Part shown: positions 56,634-64,000 of the stretch, piece after piece
How the letters are laid out: each line of letters starts with the position of its first letter
How positions within the stretch are numbered: the first letter of the stretch is position 1
Origin: Orenia metallireducens
GTDB taxonomy: Bacteria; Bacillota; Halanaerobiia; Halobacteroidales; Halobacteroidaceae
DNA length: 64,000 nucleotides
Direction of reading: 5' to 3'
Assembly: GCF_001693735.1 (NCBI RefSeq)
Contig: NZ_LWDV01000009.1
Coordinates: 70,629 to 134,628 of the forward strand
Position numbers and translations under genes: made by a program
The notes under the pieces: generated by a model
What the model was told of the DNA's origin: nothing
The model's input: the letters and a program-made list of their open reading frames with translations, nothing else
The model's database searches: none

Positions 56634-57623
56634 TTGAAGATTATTGTTGATGCTATGGGAGGAGACCATGCTCCTTATGAGATTGTAAAAGGGGCTATTG
56701 AAGCAAGTCAAGAGATTGATTCTAAACTTATCTTAGTAGGAATTGAAGAAAAAGTTAAGAAGGAACTTGCTAAATATACATATGATAAAGATAAGATAGA
56801 GATTTACCATGCCTCTGAAGTTATTGGTATGAATGAATCACCAGCCAAAGCATTAAGAAAGAAGAAAGATTCTTCAATTGTTGTAGGTTCTAAGATGGTG
56901 AAAGAGGGAGCAGGTGATGCTTTTGTATCAGCAGGAAGTACAGGAGCGGTAATGGCAAGTAGTCTGCTTAAAACTGGCCGTATCAAAGGGATAAAAAGAC
57001 CTGCAATTGCTACAGTATTTCCTACATTAAAGGAAGAGACACTTCTTTTAGATATGGGGGCAAATGTGGATAGTAAGCCAGAGCATTTAGTGCAACATGC
57101 TTTGATGGGGCAGATTTATGCTAAGAACTTATTAGATAAAAAAAATCCCACAGTAGGCTTATTAAGTATTGGTGAAGAAGAGAAAAAAGGAAATGAATTG
57201 ACCATTGAAACACATAAATTATTAAAAGAGATGGATAATATAAATTTTGTAGGTAATGTTGAAGGGCGTGATATCTTCACAGGAAAGTATGATGTCATCT
57301 TATGTGAAGGATTTGTAGGAAATGTTGTCTTAAAGACTACCGAAGGCTTAGCTTCTGCATTATTTAAAATTATTAAGCGGGAGATCACAGCAACCTTCTT
57401 AGGCAAAATTGGTGCTCTATTATTAAAGTCTGCCTTTAAAAGGGTAGCTAAAAAGATGGATTATACTGAATATGGTGGTGCTCCGCTATTAGGCATAGAT
57501 GGTATAACGATAATTAGCCATGGTAGTTCTAATGCTAAGGCTATAAAGAATGCTATAAAGAATGCTGAAAAGGGAATAAAAGCAGATTTGATAAATTTAA
57601 TTAAAGCTAATATAGAAAGCTAA
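56634..57623 (+). CDS. plsX: Phosphate acyltransferase PlsX
   Basis: 329 aa from TTG 56634 behind AAGGAGGG, 4 nt after fapR. IIVDAMGGDHAPYEIVKGA start, SAGSTGAVMASSLL and GFVGNVVLKTTEG are PlsX signatures. Makes acyl-phosphate from acyl-ACP for phospholipid synthesis. Confidence 0.97.
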   Translation: MKIIVDAMGGDHAPYEIVKGAIEASQEIDSKLILVGIEEKVKKELAKYTYDKDKIEIYHASEVIGMNESPAKALRKKKDSSIVVGSKMVKEGAGDAFVSAGSTGAVMASSLLKTGRIKGIKRPAIATVFPTLKEETLLLDMGANVDSKPEHLVQHALMGQIYAKNLLDKKNPTVGLLSIGEEEKKGNELTIETHKLLKEMDNINFVGNVEGRDIFTGKYDVILCEGFVGNVVLKTTEGLASALFKIIKREITATFLGKIGALLLKSAFKRVAKKMDYTEYGGAPLLGIDGITIISHGSSNAKAIKNAIKNAEKGIKADLINLIKANIES

Positions 57624-57645
57624 TATTGAGGGGAAGGACTGGTAA

Positions 57646-58647
57646 GTGATTATGGTACGAGAACTTAGAAGAGCTAAGATTGCAGGAGTGGGTTCTTTTG
57701 CTCCTGAGAAGGTCCTAACAAATAATGAATTAGAAGAGATGGTAGATACTAGTGATGATTGGATAACGACTAGAACAGGGATAAAAGAGAGAAGAATTGC
57801 TGAAGATGATATATCGACCTCTGACTTGGCTTATGAGGCGGCTAAAAATGCGTTAGCAGATGCAGGGTTAGAAGCAGAGGATTTAGACTTAATTTTAGTA
57901 GCTACCGCTACTCCTGATTATTTAGCATTTCCCTCCACTGCTTGTGTGCTACAAGATAAATTGGGAATTAAAGGTATCCCTGCTTTTGATTTGGTAGCAG
58001 CTTGTTCTGGATTTGTTTATGGTATATCTGTTGCTACTCAATATATTGAAACAGGTGCTTATGATAATGTTTTAGTAATTGGTGCTGAAACACTATCTAA
58101 GATTATTAACTGGGAGGATAGAGGTACTTGTGTCTTATTTGGTGATGGGGCAGGAGCAGCAATCTTAACTCCTACCAAATCAGGTGGTATCTTATCAAAT
58201 GTTATTGGAGCAGATGGAGAGCAGAATGAAGTTCTAATAGTACGTGGAGGGGGATCTAAGAGACCCTTTTCTCAACAGATTATTGATGAAGGACTACATT
58301 ATTTAGAGATGGAAGGTAATCCTGTCTTTAAATTTGCTGTTAGAATCTTAGGAAAGGCAGCTATTCAAGCTTTAAAAAAGGCTGGATTAACTAGAGATGA
58401 TATTGATTTCTTGATTCCACATCAAGCCAATATTAGAATCATTGATGCTGCAGCTAAAAGATTGAAGTTAGATAGAGAGCAGATTTATGTAAATCTTGAT
58501 CAATATGGGAATACTTCTGCAGCATCAATTCCTCTTGCTCTAGATGCAGCTGTGAAGGAAGGCAAAATTAAGAGTGGAGATATAGTTGTTCTTGTTGGCT
58601 TTGGAGCAGGGTTAACTTGGGGAGCTACAGTTATTGAATGGGTTTAA
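57646..58647 (+). CDS. fabH: 3-oxoacyl-ACP synthase III FabH
   Basis: 333 aa from GTG 57646 behind AAGGA (ATG 57652 is an alternative). Catalytic triad visible: AACSGFVYG (Cys), PHQANIRI (His), YGNTSAAS (Asn). Starts fatty-acid synthesis by condensing an acyl-CoA primer with malonyl-ACP. Confidence 0.97.
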   Translation: MIMVRELRRAKIAGVGSFAPEKVLTNNELEEMVDTSDDWITTRTGIKERRIAEDDISTSDLAYEAAKNALADAGLEAEDLDLILVATATPDYLAFPSTACVLQDKLGIKGIPAFDLVAACSGFVYGISVATQYIETGAYDNVLVIGAETLSKIINWEDRGTCVLFGDGAGAAILTPTKSGGILSNVIGADGEQNEVLIVRGGGSKRPFSQQIIDEGLHYLEMEGNPVFKFAVRILGKAAIQALKKAGLTRDDIDFLIPHQANIRIIDAAAKRLKLDREQIYVNLDQYGNTSAASIPLALDAAVKEGKIKSGDIVVLVGFGAGLTWGATVIEWV

Positions 58648-58663
58648 AGGGAGGTAGATTAAA

Positions 58664-59608
58664 ATGATTAAGACAGAATTATGCAAGTTGTTAGATATAG
58701 AACATCCGATTATTCAAGGTGGAATGGCTTGGATTGCTACTGGGGAGTTGGCAGCAGCAGTTTCTCAAGCTGGAGGCTTAGGGATTATAGGAGCAGGAAA
58801 TGCTCCTGCTGATGTTGTCAGAGAAGAGATACAGAAGGTTAAAAAGGTGACAGATAAACCTTTTGGAGTTAATGTAATGTTATTGTCTCCTTATGTAGAT
58901 GAAGTGATAGATGTTGTAATTGAAGAAAAGGTTCCTGTAGTAACTACAGGGGCTGGGAATCCAGGGAAGTATATAGATGCTTTAAAAGAGGCTGGAACCA
59001 AGATAATCCCTGTTGTTCCTTCAGTTGCATTGGCTAAAAGAATGGCACGGTTAGGCGTTGATGCTATTATTGCAGAAGGAAGTGAAGCAGGGGGACATAT
59101 TGGTGAATTGACTACAATGCCTTTAATTCCTCAGATTGCTAGATCAGTTGATCTTCCAGTAATTGCAGCAGGTGGAGTTGCTGATGGCTATGGATTGGCT
59201 GCTGTATTGTCATTGGGAGCTGTAGGTGCCCAAGTTGGTACCCGTTTTATCTGTGCTGAAGAATGTATAGTTCATGAGAATTATAAGAAGGCTATCTTAA
59301 AAGCAAGGGATAGAGATGCCATAGTTACGGCTCGTTCTACTGGACATCCAGTAAGAAACCTTAAGAATAAATTAACTCGTCAAATTGAAGCTATGGAGCA
59401 AGAAGGAGTTCCAAAAGAAGAGATTGAAGAGTTGGGTATTGGGCGATTGAGAAGGGCAGTAGTTGATGGAGATGTAGATGAAGGAACTGTTATGGCTGGT
59501 CAAGTGGCTGCAATGGTATCAAAGGTAGAACCAGCAGAGGATATCATTTCCGATATTATCGAAGGTGCAGAGAAGGTACTTAGAGATAATTGTAAATTAA
59601 TAGTTTAA
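58664..59608 (+). CDS. fabK: Enoyl-ACP reductase II FabK
   Basis: 314 aa behind GGGAGGTAG. TIM-barrel flavoprotein of the nitronate monooxygenase/FabK group: IIQGGMAWIATGELAAAV, EGSEAGGHIGELTTMPLIPQ and AAGGVADGYGLAAVL. No FabI in view, so this is the likely last-step reductase of the cycle, placed between fabH and fabD as in many Firmicutes. Confidence 0.93.
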   Translation: MIKTELCKLLDIEHPIIQGGMAWIATGELAAAVSQAGGLGIIGAGNAPADVVREEIQKVKKVTDKPFGVNVMLLSPYVDEVIDVVIEEKVPVVTTGAGNPGKYIDALKEAGTKIIPVVPSVALAKRMARLGVDAIIAEGSEAGGHIGELTTMPLIPQIARSVDLPVIAAGGVADGYGLAAVLSLGAVGAQVGTRFICAEECIVHENYKKAILKARDRDAIVTARSTGHPVRNLKNKLTRQIEAMEQEGVPKEEIEELGIGRLRRAVVDGDVDEGTVMAGQVAAMVSKVEPAEDIISDIIEGAEKVLRDNCKLIV

Positions 59609-59642
59609 TTACTACTTACTGAACTTAAAAGGAGGAACTAAG

Positions 59643-60560
59643 ATGGGTAAAGTGGCTTTTATTTTTCCTGGACAAGGATCTCAACAAGTTGGCATGGGAG
59701 CAGATTTAGTTGAAGAATTTGCAGTAGCCAAAGAGACCTTTGCAGAAGCAGATAATGCTTTAGATATAGATATTTCTAAATTATGTTTTGAGGGACCAGC
59801 AGAAGATTTGCAGAAGACTTCTAATACTCAACCAGCAATCTTAACTACTAGTATTGCAGTCTATAGAGTGTTAAAAGAGAAGGGAATTGAGCCTGATATA
59901 GTTGCTGGACACAGTTTAGGAGAGTATTCAGCTTTAGTAGCAGCTGGAGTATTAGACTTTACTGATGCAGTAAAATTGGTAAGAAAGCGTGGTCAGTTAA
60001 TGGAAGAGGCTGATGGGACTATGGCTGCCATTATCGGTTTAAATGCTAAAGAAGTAGAAGAGCTCTGTCAAAAGGCTTCAACAGCTGGTATAGTAGAACC
60101 TGCCAACTACAACTGTCCAGGGCAGATTGTTATCTCTGGAGAGAAAGAAGGAGTAGAGCAAGCTACTAAATTAGCTCAAGAGGCTGGAGCTAAAAAAGCT
60201 GTTATCCTAAATGTAAGTGGTCCTTTCCATTCTAGTTTAATGGAGCCGGCTGGTGAAAAACTATCTAAAGAGTTAGCAGAGGTTACCCTTAATGATGCTC
60301 AAGTTCCAGTAGTAACCAATATAAATGCAGAATTCACTACTAAAGATGAAGATTTTGTTCAAGCTTTAATTAAACAAATTAGTGGTTCTGTACGTTGGGA
60401 AGAATCAGTTAAAGCTATGATTGAGGATGGTGTAGATACCTTTGTTGAAGTTGGACCTGGTAGAGTCTTAAAAGGGTTTATGAGAAGGATTGATCGTAAG
60501 GTAACTGCTTTAAATGTAGAAGATTTAGCATCTTTAGAAAAAACGTTGAAAAAATTATAA
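59643..60560 (+). CDS. fabD: Malonyl-CoA:ACP transacylase FabD
   Basis: 305 aa behind AAGGAGGA. FPGQGSQQVGMG, nucleophile GHSLGEYSALVAAG and catalytic histidine SGPFHSSLM. Loads malonyl onto ACP. Confidence 0.97.
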   Translation: MGKVAFIFPGQGSQQVGMGADLVEEFAVAKETFAEADNALDIDISKLCFEGPAEDLQKTSNTQPAILTTSIAVYRVLKEKGIEPDIVAGHSLGEYSALVAAGVLDFTDAVKLVRKRGQLMEEADGTMAAIIGLNAKEVEELCQKASTAGIVEPANYNCPGQIVISGEKEGVEQATKLAQEAGAKKAVILNVSGPFHSSLMEPAGEKLSKELAEVTLNDAQVPVVTNINAEFTTKDEDFVQALIKQISGSVRWEESVKAMIEDGVDTFVEVGPGRVLKGFMRRIDRKVTALNVEDLASLEKTLKKL

Positions 60561-60627
60561 TCTCAAGTTATAAAATATAGATGTTTTGGCAAAATATTAT
60601 TGAAATAGAAGTTAAAGGGGTGAAACT

Positions 60628-61377
60628 ATGAGGTTAAAGGATAAAGTTGCTGTTGTTACAGGTAGTTCTAGAGGAATTGGAAAGGCTATTGCGCTTAAAT
60701 TAGCTAAAGAGGGTGCTACAATAGTCATTAACTACCCTTTTGCAGGAGAAGCTGAAAATGCGCAAGAGGCTGTAGGTGAAATTGAAGCATTGGGTGGTAA
60801 AGCTATTGCTATTGAAGCTGATGTAACAGATATGGATCAAGTTAAAGATATGGTTAAGGCTACTACTAAGGAATTGGGTAGCCTTGATATTTTAATCAAT
60901 AATGCAGGAATTACCCGTGATACAGTATTGATGAGAATGAAGGAAAGTGATTGGGATGCAGTATTAACTGTTAACCTTAAGGGTGCTTTTAATGCTACTA
61001 AAGCTGTAACTAGAACGATGATGAAGCAGAAAAGTGGTAGAATCATTAACATGTCTTCTGTAATTGGATTAGTAGGTAATACAGGTCAAGCAAATTATGC
61101 TGCATCTAAAGCTGGTTTAATTGGATTTACTAAATCTGTAGCTAAAGAGTTGGCTACAAGAGGGATAACTGTAAATGCCATTGCTCCAGGTTTTATTAAG
61201 ACAGCTATGACTGATGAGTTACCTGAAAATGTGGTAGAAGAGATGATAGCTGCTATTCCAATGAAGGAGTTTGGTGAAGTAGAGGATATTGCTAATTTAG
61301 TAGCTTTTTTAGCTAGTGATGAGGCAAGATATATCACTGGTGAAGTTATTAGAGTTGATGGTGGAATGGTAATGTAA
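60628..61377 (+). CDS. fabG: 3-oxoacyl-ACP reductase FabG
   Basis: 249 aa behind AAAGGGGTG. Rossmann TGSSRGIGKAIALKL, NNAGITRD, active-site SSVIGLVGNTGQANYAASK and GGMVM end, the classic FabG pattern. Reduces 3-ketoacyl-ACP with NADPH. Confidence 0.97.
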   Translation: MRLKDKVAVVTGSSRGIGKAIALKLAKEGATIVINYPFAGEAENAQEAVGEIEALGGKAIAIEADVTDMDQVKDMVKATTKELGSLDILINNAGITRDTVLMRMKESDWDAVLTVNLKGAFNATKAVTRTMMKQKSGRIINMSSVIGLVGNTGQANYAASKAGLIGFTKSVAKELATRGITVNAIAPGFIKTAMTDELPENVVEEMIAAIPMKEFGEVEDIANLVAFLASDEARYITGEVIRVDGGMVM

Positions 61378-61381
61378 TTTT

Positions 61382-61500
61382 TAGTTGACAGTTAGCAGTT
61401 GACAGTGTACAGTTAGAAGAGAAGTTGTTATCTGAAATTTTAACAGAATTTGCAGTTAGTTCTTTAACTGTCAATTATCAATTCTACATTGCAAATAGAA
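61382..61500. repeat. Short direct and inverted repeats between fabG and acpP
   Basis: AGTTGACAGTTAGCAGTTGA near 61384 repeats TTGACAGT units; CAGTTAG/TTAACTG near 61450-61470 forms an inverted partner. No gene; a dispersed non-coding repeat inserted within the fab operon, possibly with a new promoter for acpP. Confidence 0.45.
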
Positions 61501-61586
61501 TTGTAATTGTGCCGGTCTCGATGACCAAATAATGAAAATTACATTACGTTTTTTAAATAGAATTTTCATTGAAAGGGGGTGAAAGT

Positions 61587-61817
61587 ATGAACATATTTGA
61601 GACAGTAAAGGATATTGTTGTTGCAGAATTAGGTGTAGACCCTGAAGAAGTAACTTTAGAGGCTTCTTTTATCGATGATTTAGGAGCTGATTCTTTAGAT
61701 ATCGTAGAGGTTGTTATGGCCTTTGAAGAGGAGTTTGATATTGAAATTCCTGATGAAGATGCTGAAGATATTGAAACAGTTCAAGATGCTGTAGATTATA
61801 TTGAAAATGCATTGTAA
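61587..61817 (+). CDS. acpP: Acyl carrier protein
   Basis: 76 aa from ATG 61587 behind AAAGGGGGTG (an upstream in-frame ATG 61569 overlaps the previous hairpin and lacks a site). [11 protein letters not shown] carries the phosphopantetheine serine. Acidic helical carrier of all fatty-acid intermediates. Confidence 0.97.
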   Translation: MNIFETVKDIVVAELGVDPEEVTLEASFIDDLGADSLDIVEVVMAFEEEFDIEIPDEDAEDIETVQDAVDYIENAL

Positions 61818-61830
61818 TTTTAATTTTTAA

Positions 61831-61862
61831 TGTCCCCGTTTATTCCTATAAGCGGGGCTTTA
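61831..61862 (+). terminator. Terminator after acpP
   Basis: CCCCGTTTAT pairs with ATAAGCGGGG (one G-T pair), then CTTTAA. The following 61863-62201 shows only a hairpin AAATCTTCT/AGAAGATTT at 62134-62154 and no gene. Confidence 0.7.
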
Positions 61863-62201
61863 ATCAAATAACTTCATTTTTAATTTGAAATCATATGATA
61901 ATAGAATTATTACTAGATAAATAATTTTAAAGATTAATTTTAATAACCAAAGCTAAAATATTAGGAATTGATTGATATTATATAAGTCAGAAGATTTCAT
62001 AGTTGCTAGAAAGTTCTATAGAATTATAGATGTAATAATATGGTTGTTGCTTAGGTTTAACATATGAAATTAACTGAAATTTAAGAGATAAATACTTTGC
62101 GATTCCTAAATTTAAATGTTTTTATATAGATATAAATCTTCTCTAAGAAGATTTAGTATTGCTTACTGATTGCTCAAATAAATGATGATGGGGGAATCGA
62201 T

Positions 62202-63164
62202 TTGAAATTATCTGATTTAAGAATAGGAAAATTAATTGCTAAAGTTCCAATTGTACAAGGTGGAATGGCTGTTAGAGTATCTACTGCTCCTTTGGCAGCT
62301 GCTGTGGCAAATGAAGGTGGGATTGGCTTAATAGCTGGTTCAGGTCTTAAAGTAGATGAGTTGAAAGCAGAAATTCGTAAAGCTAGGGAGCTGTCCAAAG
62401 GGATTATAGGTGTCAATATTATGGTTGCCGTTAGAGAGTTTAAAGAATTGGTAGATGCAGCCGTTAGTGAAGGGATTGATTTGATTGTAGCTGGAGCAGG
62501 TTTCTCTCGAGACTTGTTTACAGTAGGAAAAGAGACTGGGGTAGAGATAGTTCCTATTGTCTCTTCTGTAAAGTTAGCTAAAATTTCTGAAAAGTTAGGA
62601 GCTTCTGCTATTGTTGTAGAAGGTAAAGAGGCAGGAGGTCATTTAGGTACAGATCAACCTATGAAGACCTTGGTTAAAAAGATTGTTAAGGCAGTTAAAA
62701 TACCTGTAATTGCAGCAGGTGGAATCATTGATGGTAAAGATATTGCTGAAGTATTAAAGTTAGGTGCTAGTGGTGTACAGATGGGATCAAGATTTGTAGC
62801 AAGTGAAGAGTGTGAGGTGGATGATAGCTTTAAACAGACCTACATAAATTCTAGTAAAGAGGATAGTGTTTTAATCAATAGTCCAGTAGGTCTACCTGGT
62901 AGAGCCTTAAAGAATGAATTCTTTGATAGATTAAATAATAATGAAGTTGATACTGGTAAGAGTTGTGATTATATATGTTTAAAGAAATGCTCTCATAGTT
63001 TTTGTATTATGGATTCTTTAATCAAAGCCCAAGAAGGTAATATGACCCATGGATTGGTCTTTGCAGGAGAGAGAGCACATTTAATTGATAAAGTCTTACC
63101 TGTAAAAGAGATAATAAATAATTTAGTAAATGAAGCAAGAAAGTATCTGGGAGGGGAAGAGTAA
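62202..63164 (+). CDS. Second FabK/nitronate monooxygenase-like flavoprotein
   Basis: 320 aa from TTG 62202 behind GGGGGAA. Same barrel as the fabK product ([50 protein letters not shown]) but with a C-terminal cysteine cluster ([14 protein letters not shown]) absent from FabK at 58664. Found before fabF, so possibly a fatty-acid-linked reductase or a nitronate monooxygenase; sequence alone does not decide. Confidence 0.85.
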   Translation: MKLSDLRIGKLIAKVPIVQGGMAVRVSTAPLAAAVANEGGIGLIAGSGLKVDELKAEIRKARELSKGIIGVNIMVAVREFKELVDAAVSEGIDLIVAGAGFSRDLFTVGKETGVEIVPIVSSVKLAKISEKLGASAIVVEGKEAGGHLGTDQPMKTLVKKIVKAVKIPVIAAGGIIDGKDIAEVLKLGASGVQMGSRFVASEECEVDDSFKQTYINSSKEDSVLINSPVGLPGRALKNEFFDRLNNNEVDTGKSCDYICLKKCSHSFCIMDSLIKAQEGNMTHGLVFAGERAHLIDKVLPVKEIINNLVNEARKYLGGEE

Positions 63165-63165
63165 G

Positions 63166-64000
63166 ATGAATAAGCGTGTTGTAGTAACTGGAATGGGAGT
63201 TTTATCTCCTATAGGAATAGGTTTGGAAGAGTATTGGACTGCTTTAGTGGAAGGTAAATCTGGAATAACAAAGATTAGCCATTTTGATGCAGAAGAATAT
63301 AAGACTCAAATTGCTGGCGAAATTAAAGGTTTTAAAGCAGAGAAATATGGTCTTGACCGCAAAGAAGCCAAGAGAATGGACCGTTATACTCAATTTGCTG
63401 TTGTGGCAGCTCAGATGGCAATCAAAGATGCTGGATTAGAGATTAATGAAGAGAATGCTGAAAGAGTAGGAACTATTATTGGTTCTGGAATTGGTGGAAT
63501 TGAAGTTCTAGAAGAACAGCACAAGAGATTATTAGATAAAGGTCCTAATCGAGTAACACCTTTTTTAATTCCTATGATGATTGCTAATATGGCAGCAGGA
63601 CAAGTATCAATTTACACAGGAGCTAAAGGACCTAACACCTCTGTTGTAACAGCATGTGCTAGTGCAACCAATTCTCTTGGTGATGCTTTCGAGACTATTC
63701 GCCGTGGAGATGCTGATGCGATGATTGCAGGAGGAACTGAAGCGTGTATAACTCCACTAGCCTTTGCTGGATTCTGTTCTATGAAGGCTATGAGTACTAA
63801 TAATGATGATCCACAAGGTGCTAGTCGTCCTTTTGATGCTGAGCGTGATGGTTTTGTTATGGGAGAAGGTTCTGGTATCTTAATCTTAGAATCTTTAGAG
63901 AGTGCACAAGCAAGAGGGGCTAAAATTTATGCTGAAATGGTAGGTTATGGTGCATCGGCTGATGCCCATCATATTACAGCTCCAGCACCAGGAGGTATAG
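63166..64000 (+). CDS. fabF: 3-oxoacyl-ACP synthase II FabF (3' end outside window)
   Basis: Starts ATG 63166 behind GGGAGGGGAAGAG, 1 nt after the previous stop, and stays open to the right edge (278 codons). [14 protein letters not shown] start, SGIGGIE, and the catalytic cysteine in [29 protein letters not shown] follows. Elongation condensing enzyme of the fab operon. Confidence 0.96.
   Translation, partial: MNKRVVVTGMGVLSPIGIGLEEYWTALVEGKSGITKISHFDAEEYKTQIAGEIKGFKAEKYGLDRKEAKRMDRYTQFAVVAAQMAIKDAGLEINEENAERVGTIIGSGIGGIEVLEEQHKRLLDKGPNRVTPFLIPMMIANMAAGQVSIYTGAKGPNTSVVTACASATNSLGDAFETIRRGDADAMIAGGTEACITPLAFAGFCSMKAMSTNNDDPQGASRPFDAERDGFVMGEGSGILILESLESAQARGAKIYAEMVGYGASADAHHITAPAPGGI

Overview
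The window is low-GC DNA (long A/T-rich intergenic stretches, strong AGGAGG-type ribosome sites, near-consensus sigma-A promoters, many perfect hairpin terminators). It reads as a low-GC Gram-positive, fermentative anaerobe. FabK instead of FabI, a FapR-controlled fab operon, pta-ackA, a 2[4Fe-4S] ferredoxin, AbrB with a zinc ribbon and the ylbK-ylbL-ylbM-yceD-rpmF order all fit Firmicutes. A halophilic Halanaerobiales member (Orenia/Halobacteroides type) is my best guess, but that is inference. No rRNA, tRNA, CRISPR array, phage or intact DDE transposase was seen.

Positions 1-23200 are an accessory island: a polymorphic-toxin array. One Rhs/YD-repeat protein enters from the left edge. At least six further pieces of the same Rhs carboxy-terminal core follow on the same strand. 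Each starts at a different point of the core, ends in a DPxG motif followed by an unrelated C-terminal domain, and most are followed within about 60 nt by a small immunity-like gene and a hairpin terminator. Two toxin tails have lost the whole Rhs core but keep their partner gene. One toxin/immunity family occurs twice (10 kb and 15 kb), and one pre-toxin segment is shared between two different toxins (13.2 and 14.8 kb). A KptA-type RNA 2'-phosphotransferase gene follows a SUKH-type immunity gene. A second, heavily mutated Rhs lineage (16.4-19.2 kb) lies among three PD-(D/E)XK Rpn-type nuclease genes, one with an early stop codon. Many pieces carry single-base nonsense or frameshift lesions, so much of the island looks like a silent archive.

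Positions 23200-33400 hold signalling and envelope genes: a PAS-GGDEF-EAL protein, a secreted transglycosylase, AbrB, the stump of a thioredoxin-reductase-like gene behind a PerR/Fur-like site, the nfeD-floA-yqfB-like operon, an Rrf2 regulator with paired palindromic operators ahead of a nitroreductase, and a lipoprotein made of two near-identical repeats.

Positions 33600-38100 carry a type II NADH dehydrogenase fused to a DoxX-like membrane domain, a divergent ApbE-type lipoprotein flavin transferase and a polyprenyl diphosphate synthase. The set resembles part of the flavin-based extracellular electron transfer locus of Listeria, and Fur-like palindromes lie in the divergent promoter region. 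Positions 38200-44600 are an alpha-glucoside region: a broken GH13 gene behind an intact LacI-type operator, a LysM-expansin fusion, a LacI regulator and a GH31 glucosidase. A MerR regulator with its self-palindromic promoter, a ferredoxin behind an isolated Fur box and a short-chain dehydrogenase follow.

From 47700 to the right edge is core genome: RssA-like patatin, SepM/YlbL protease, a DnaQ-like exonuclease, TmcAL (YlbM), pta-ackA, yceD-rpmF, and the type II fatty-acid operon fapR-plsX-fabH-fabK-fabD-fabG-acpP, then a second FabK-like gene and fabF, which is cut by the window end.
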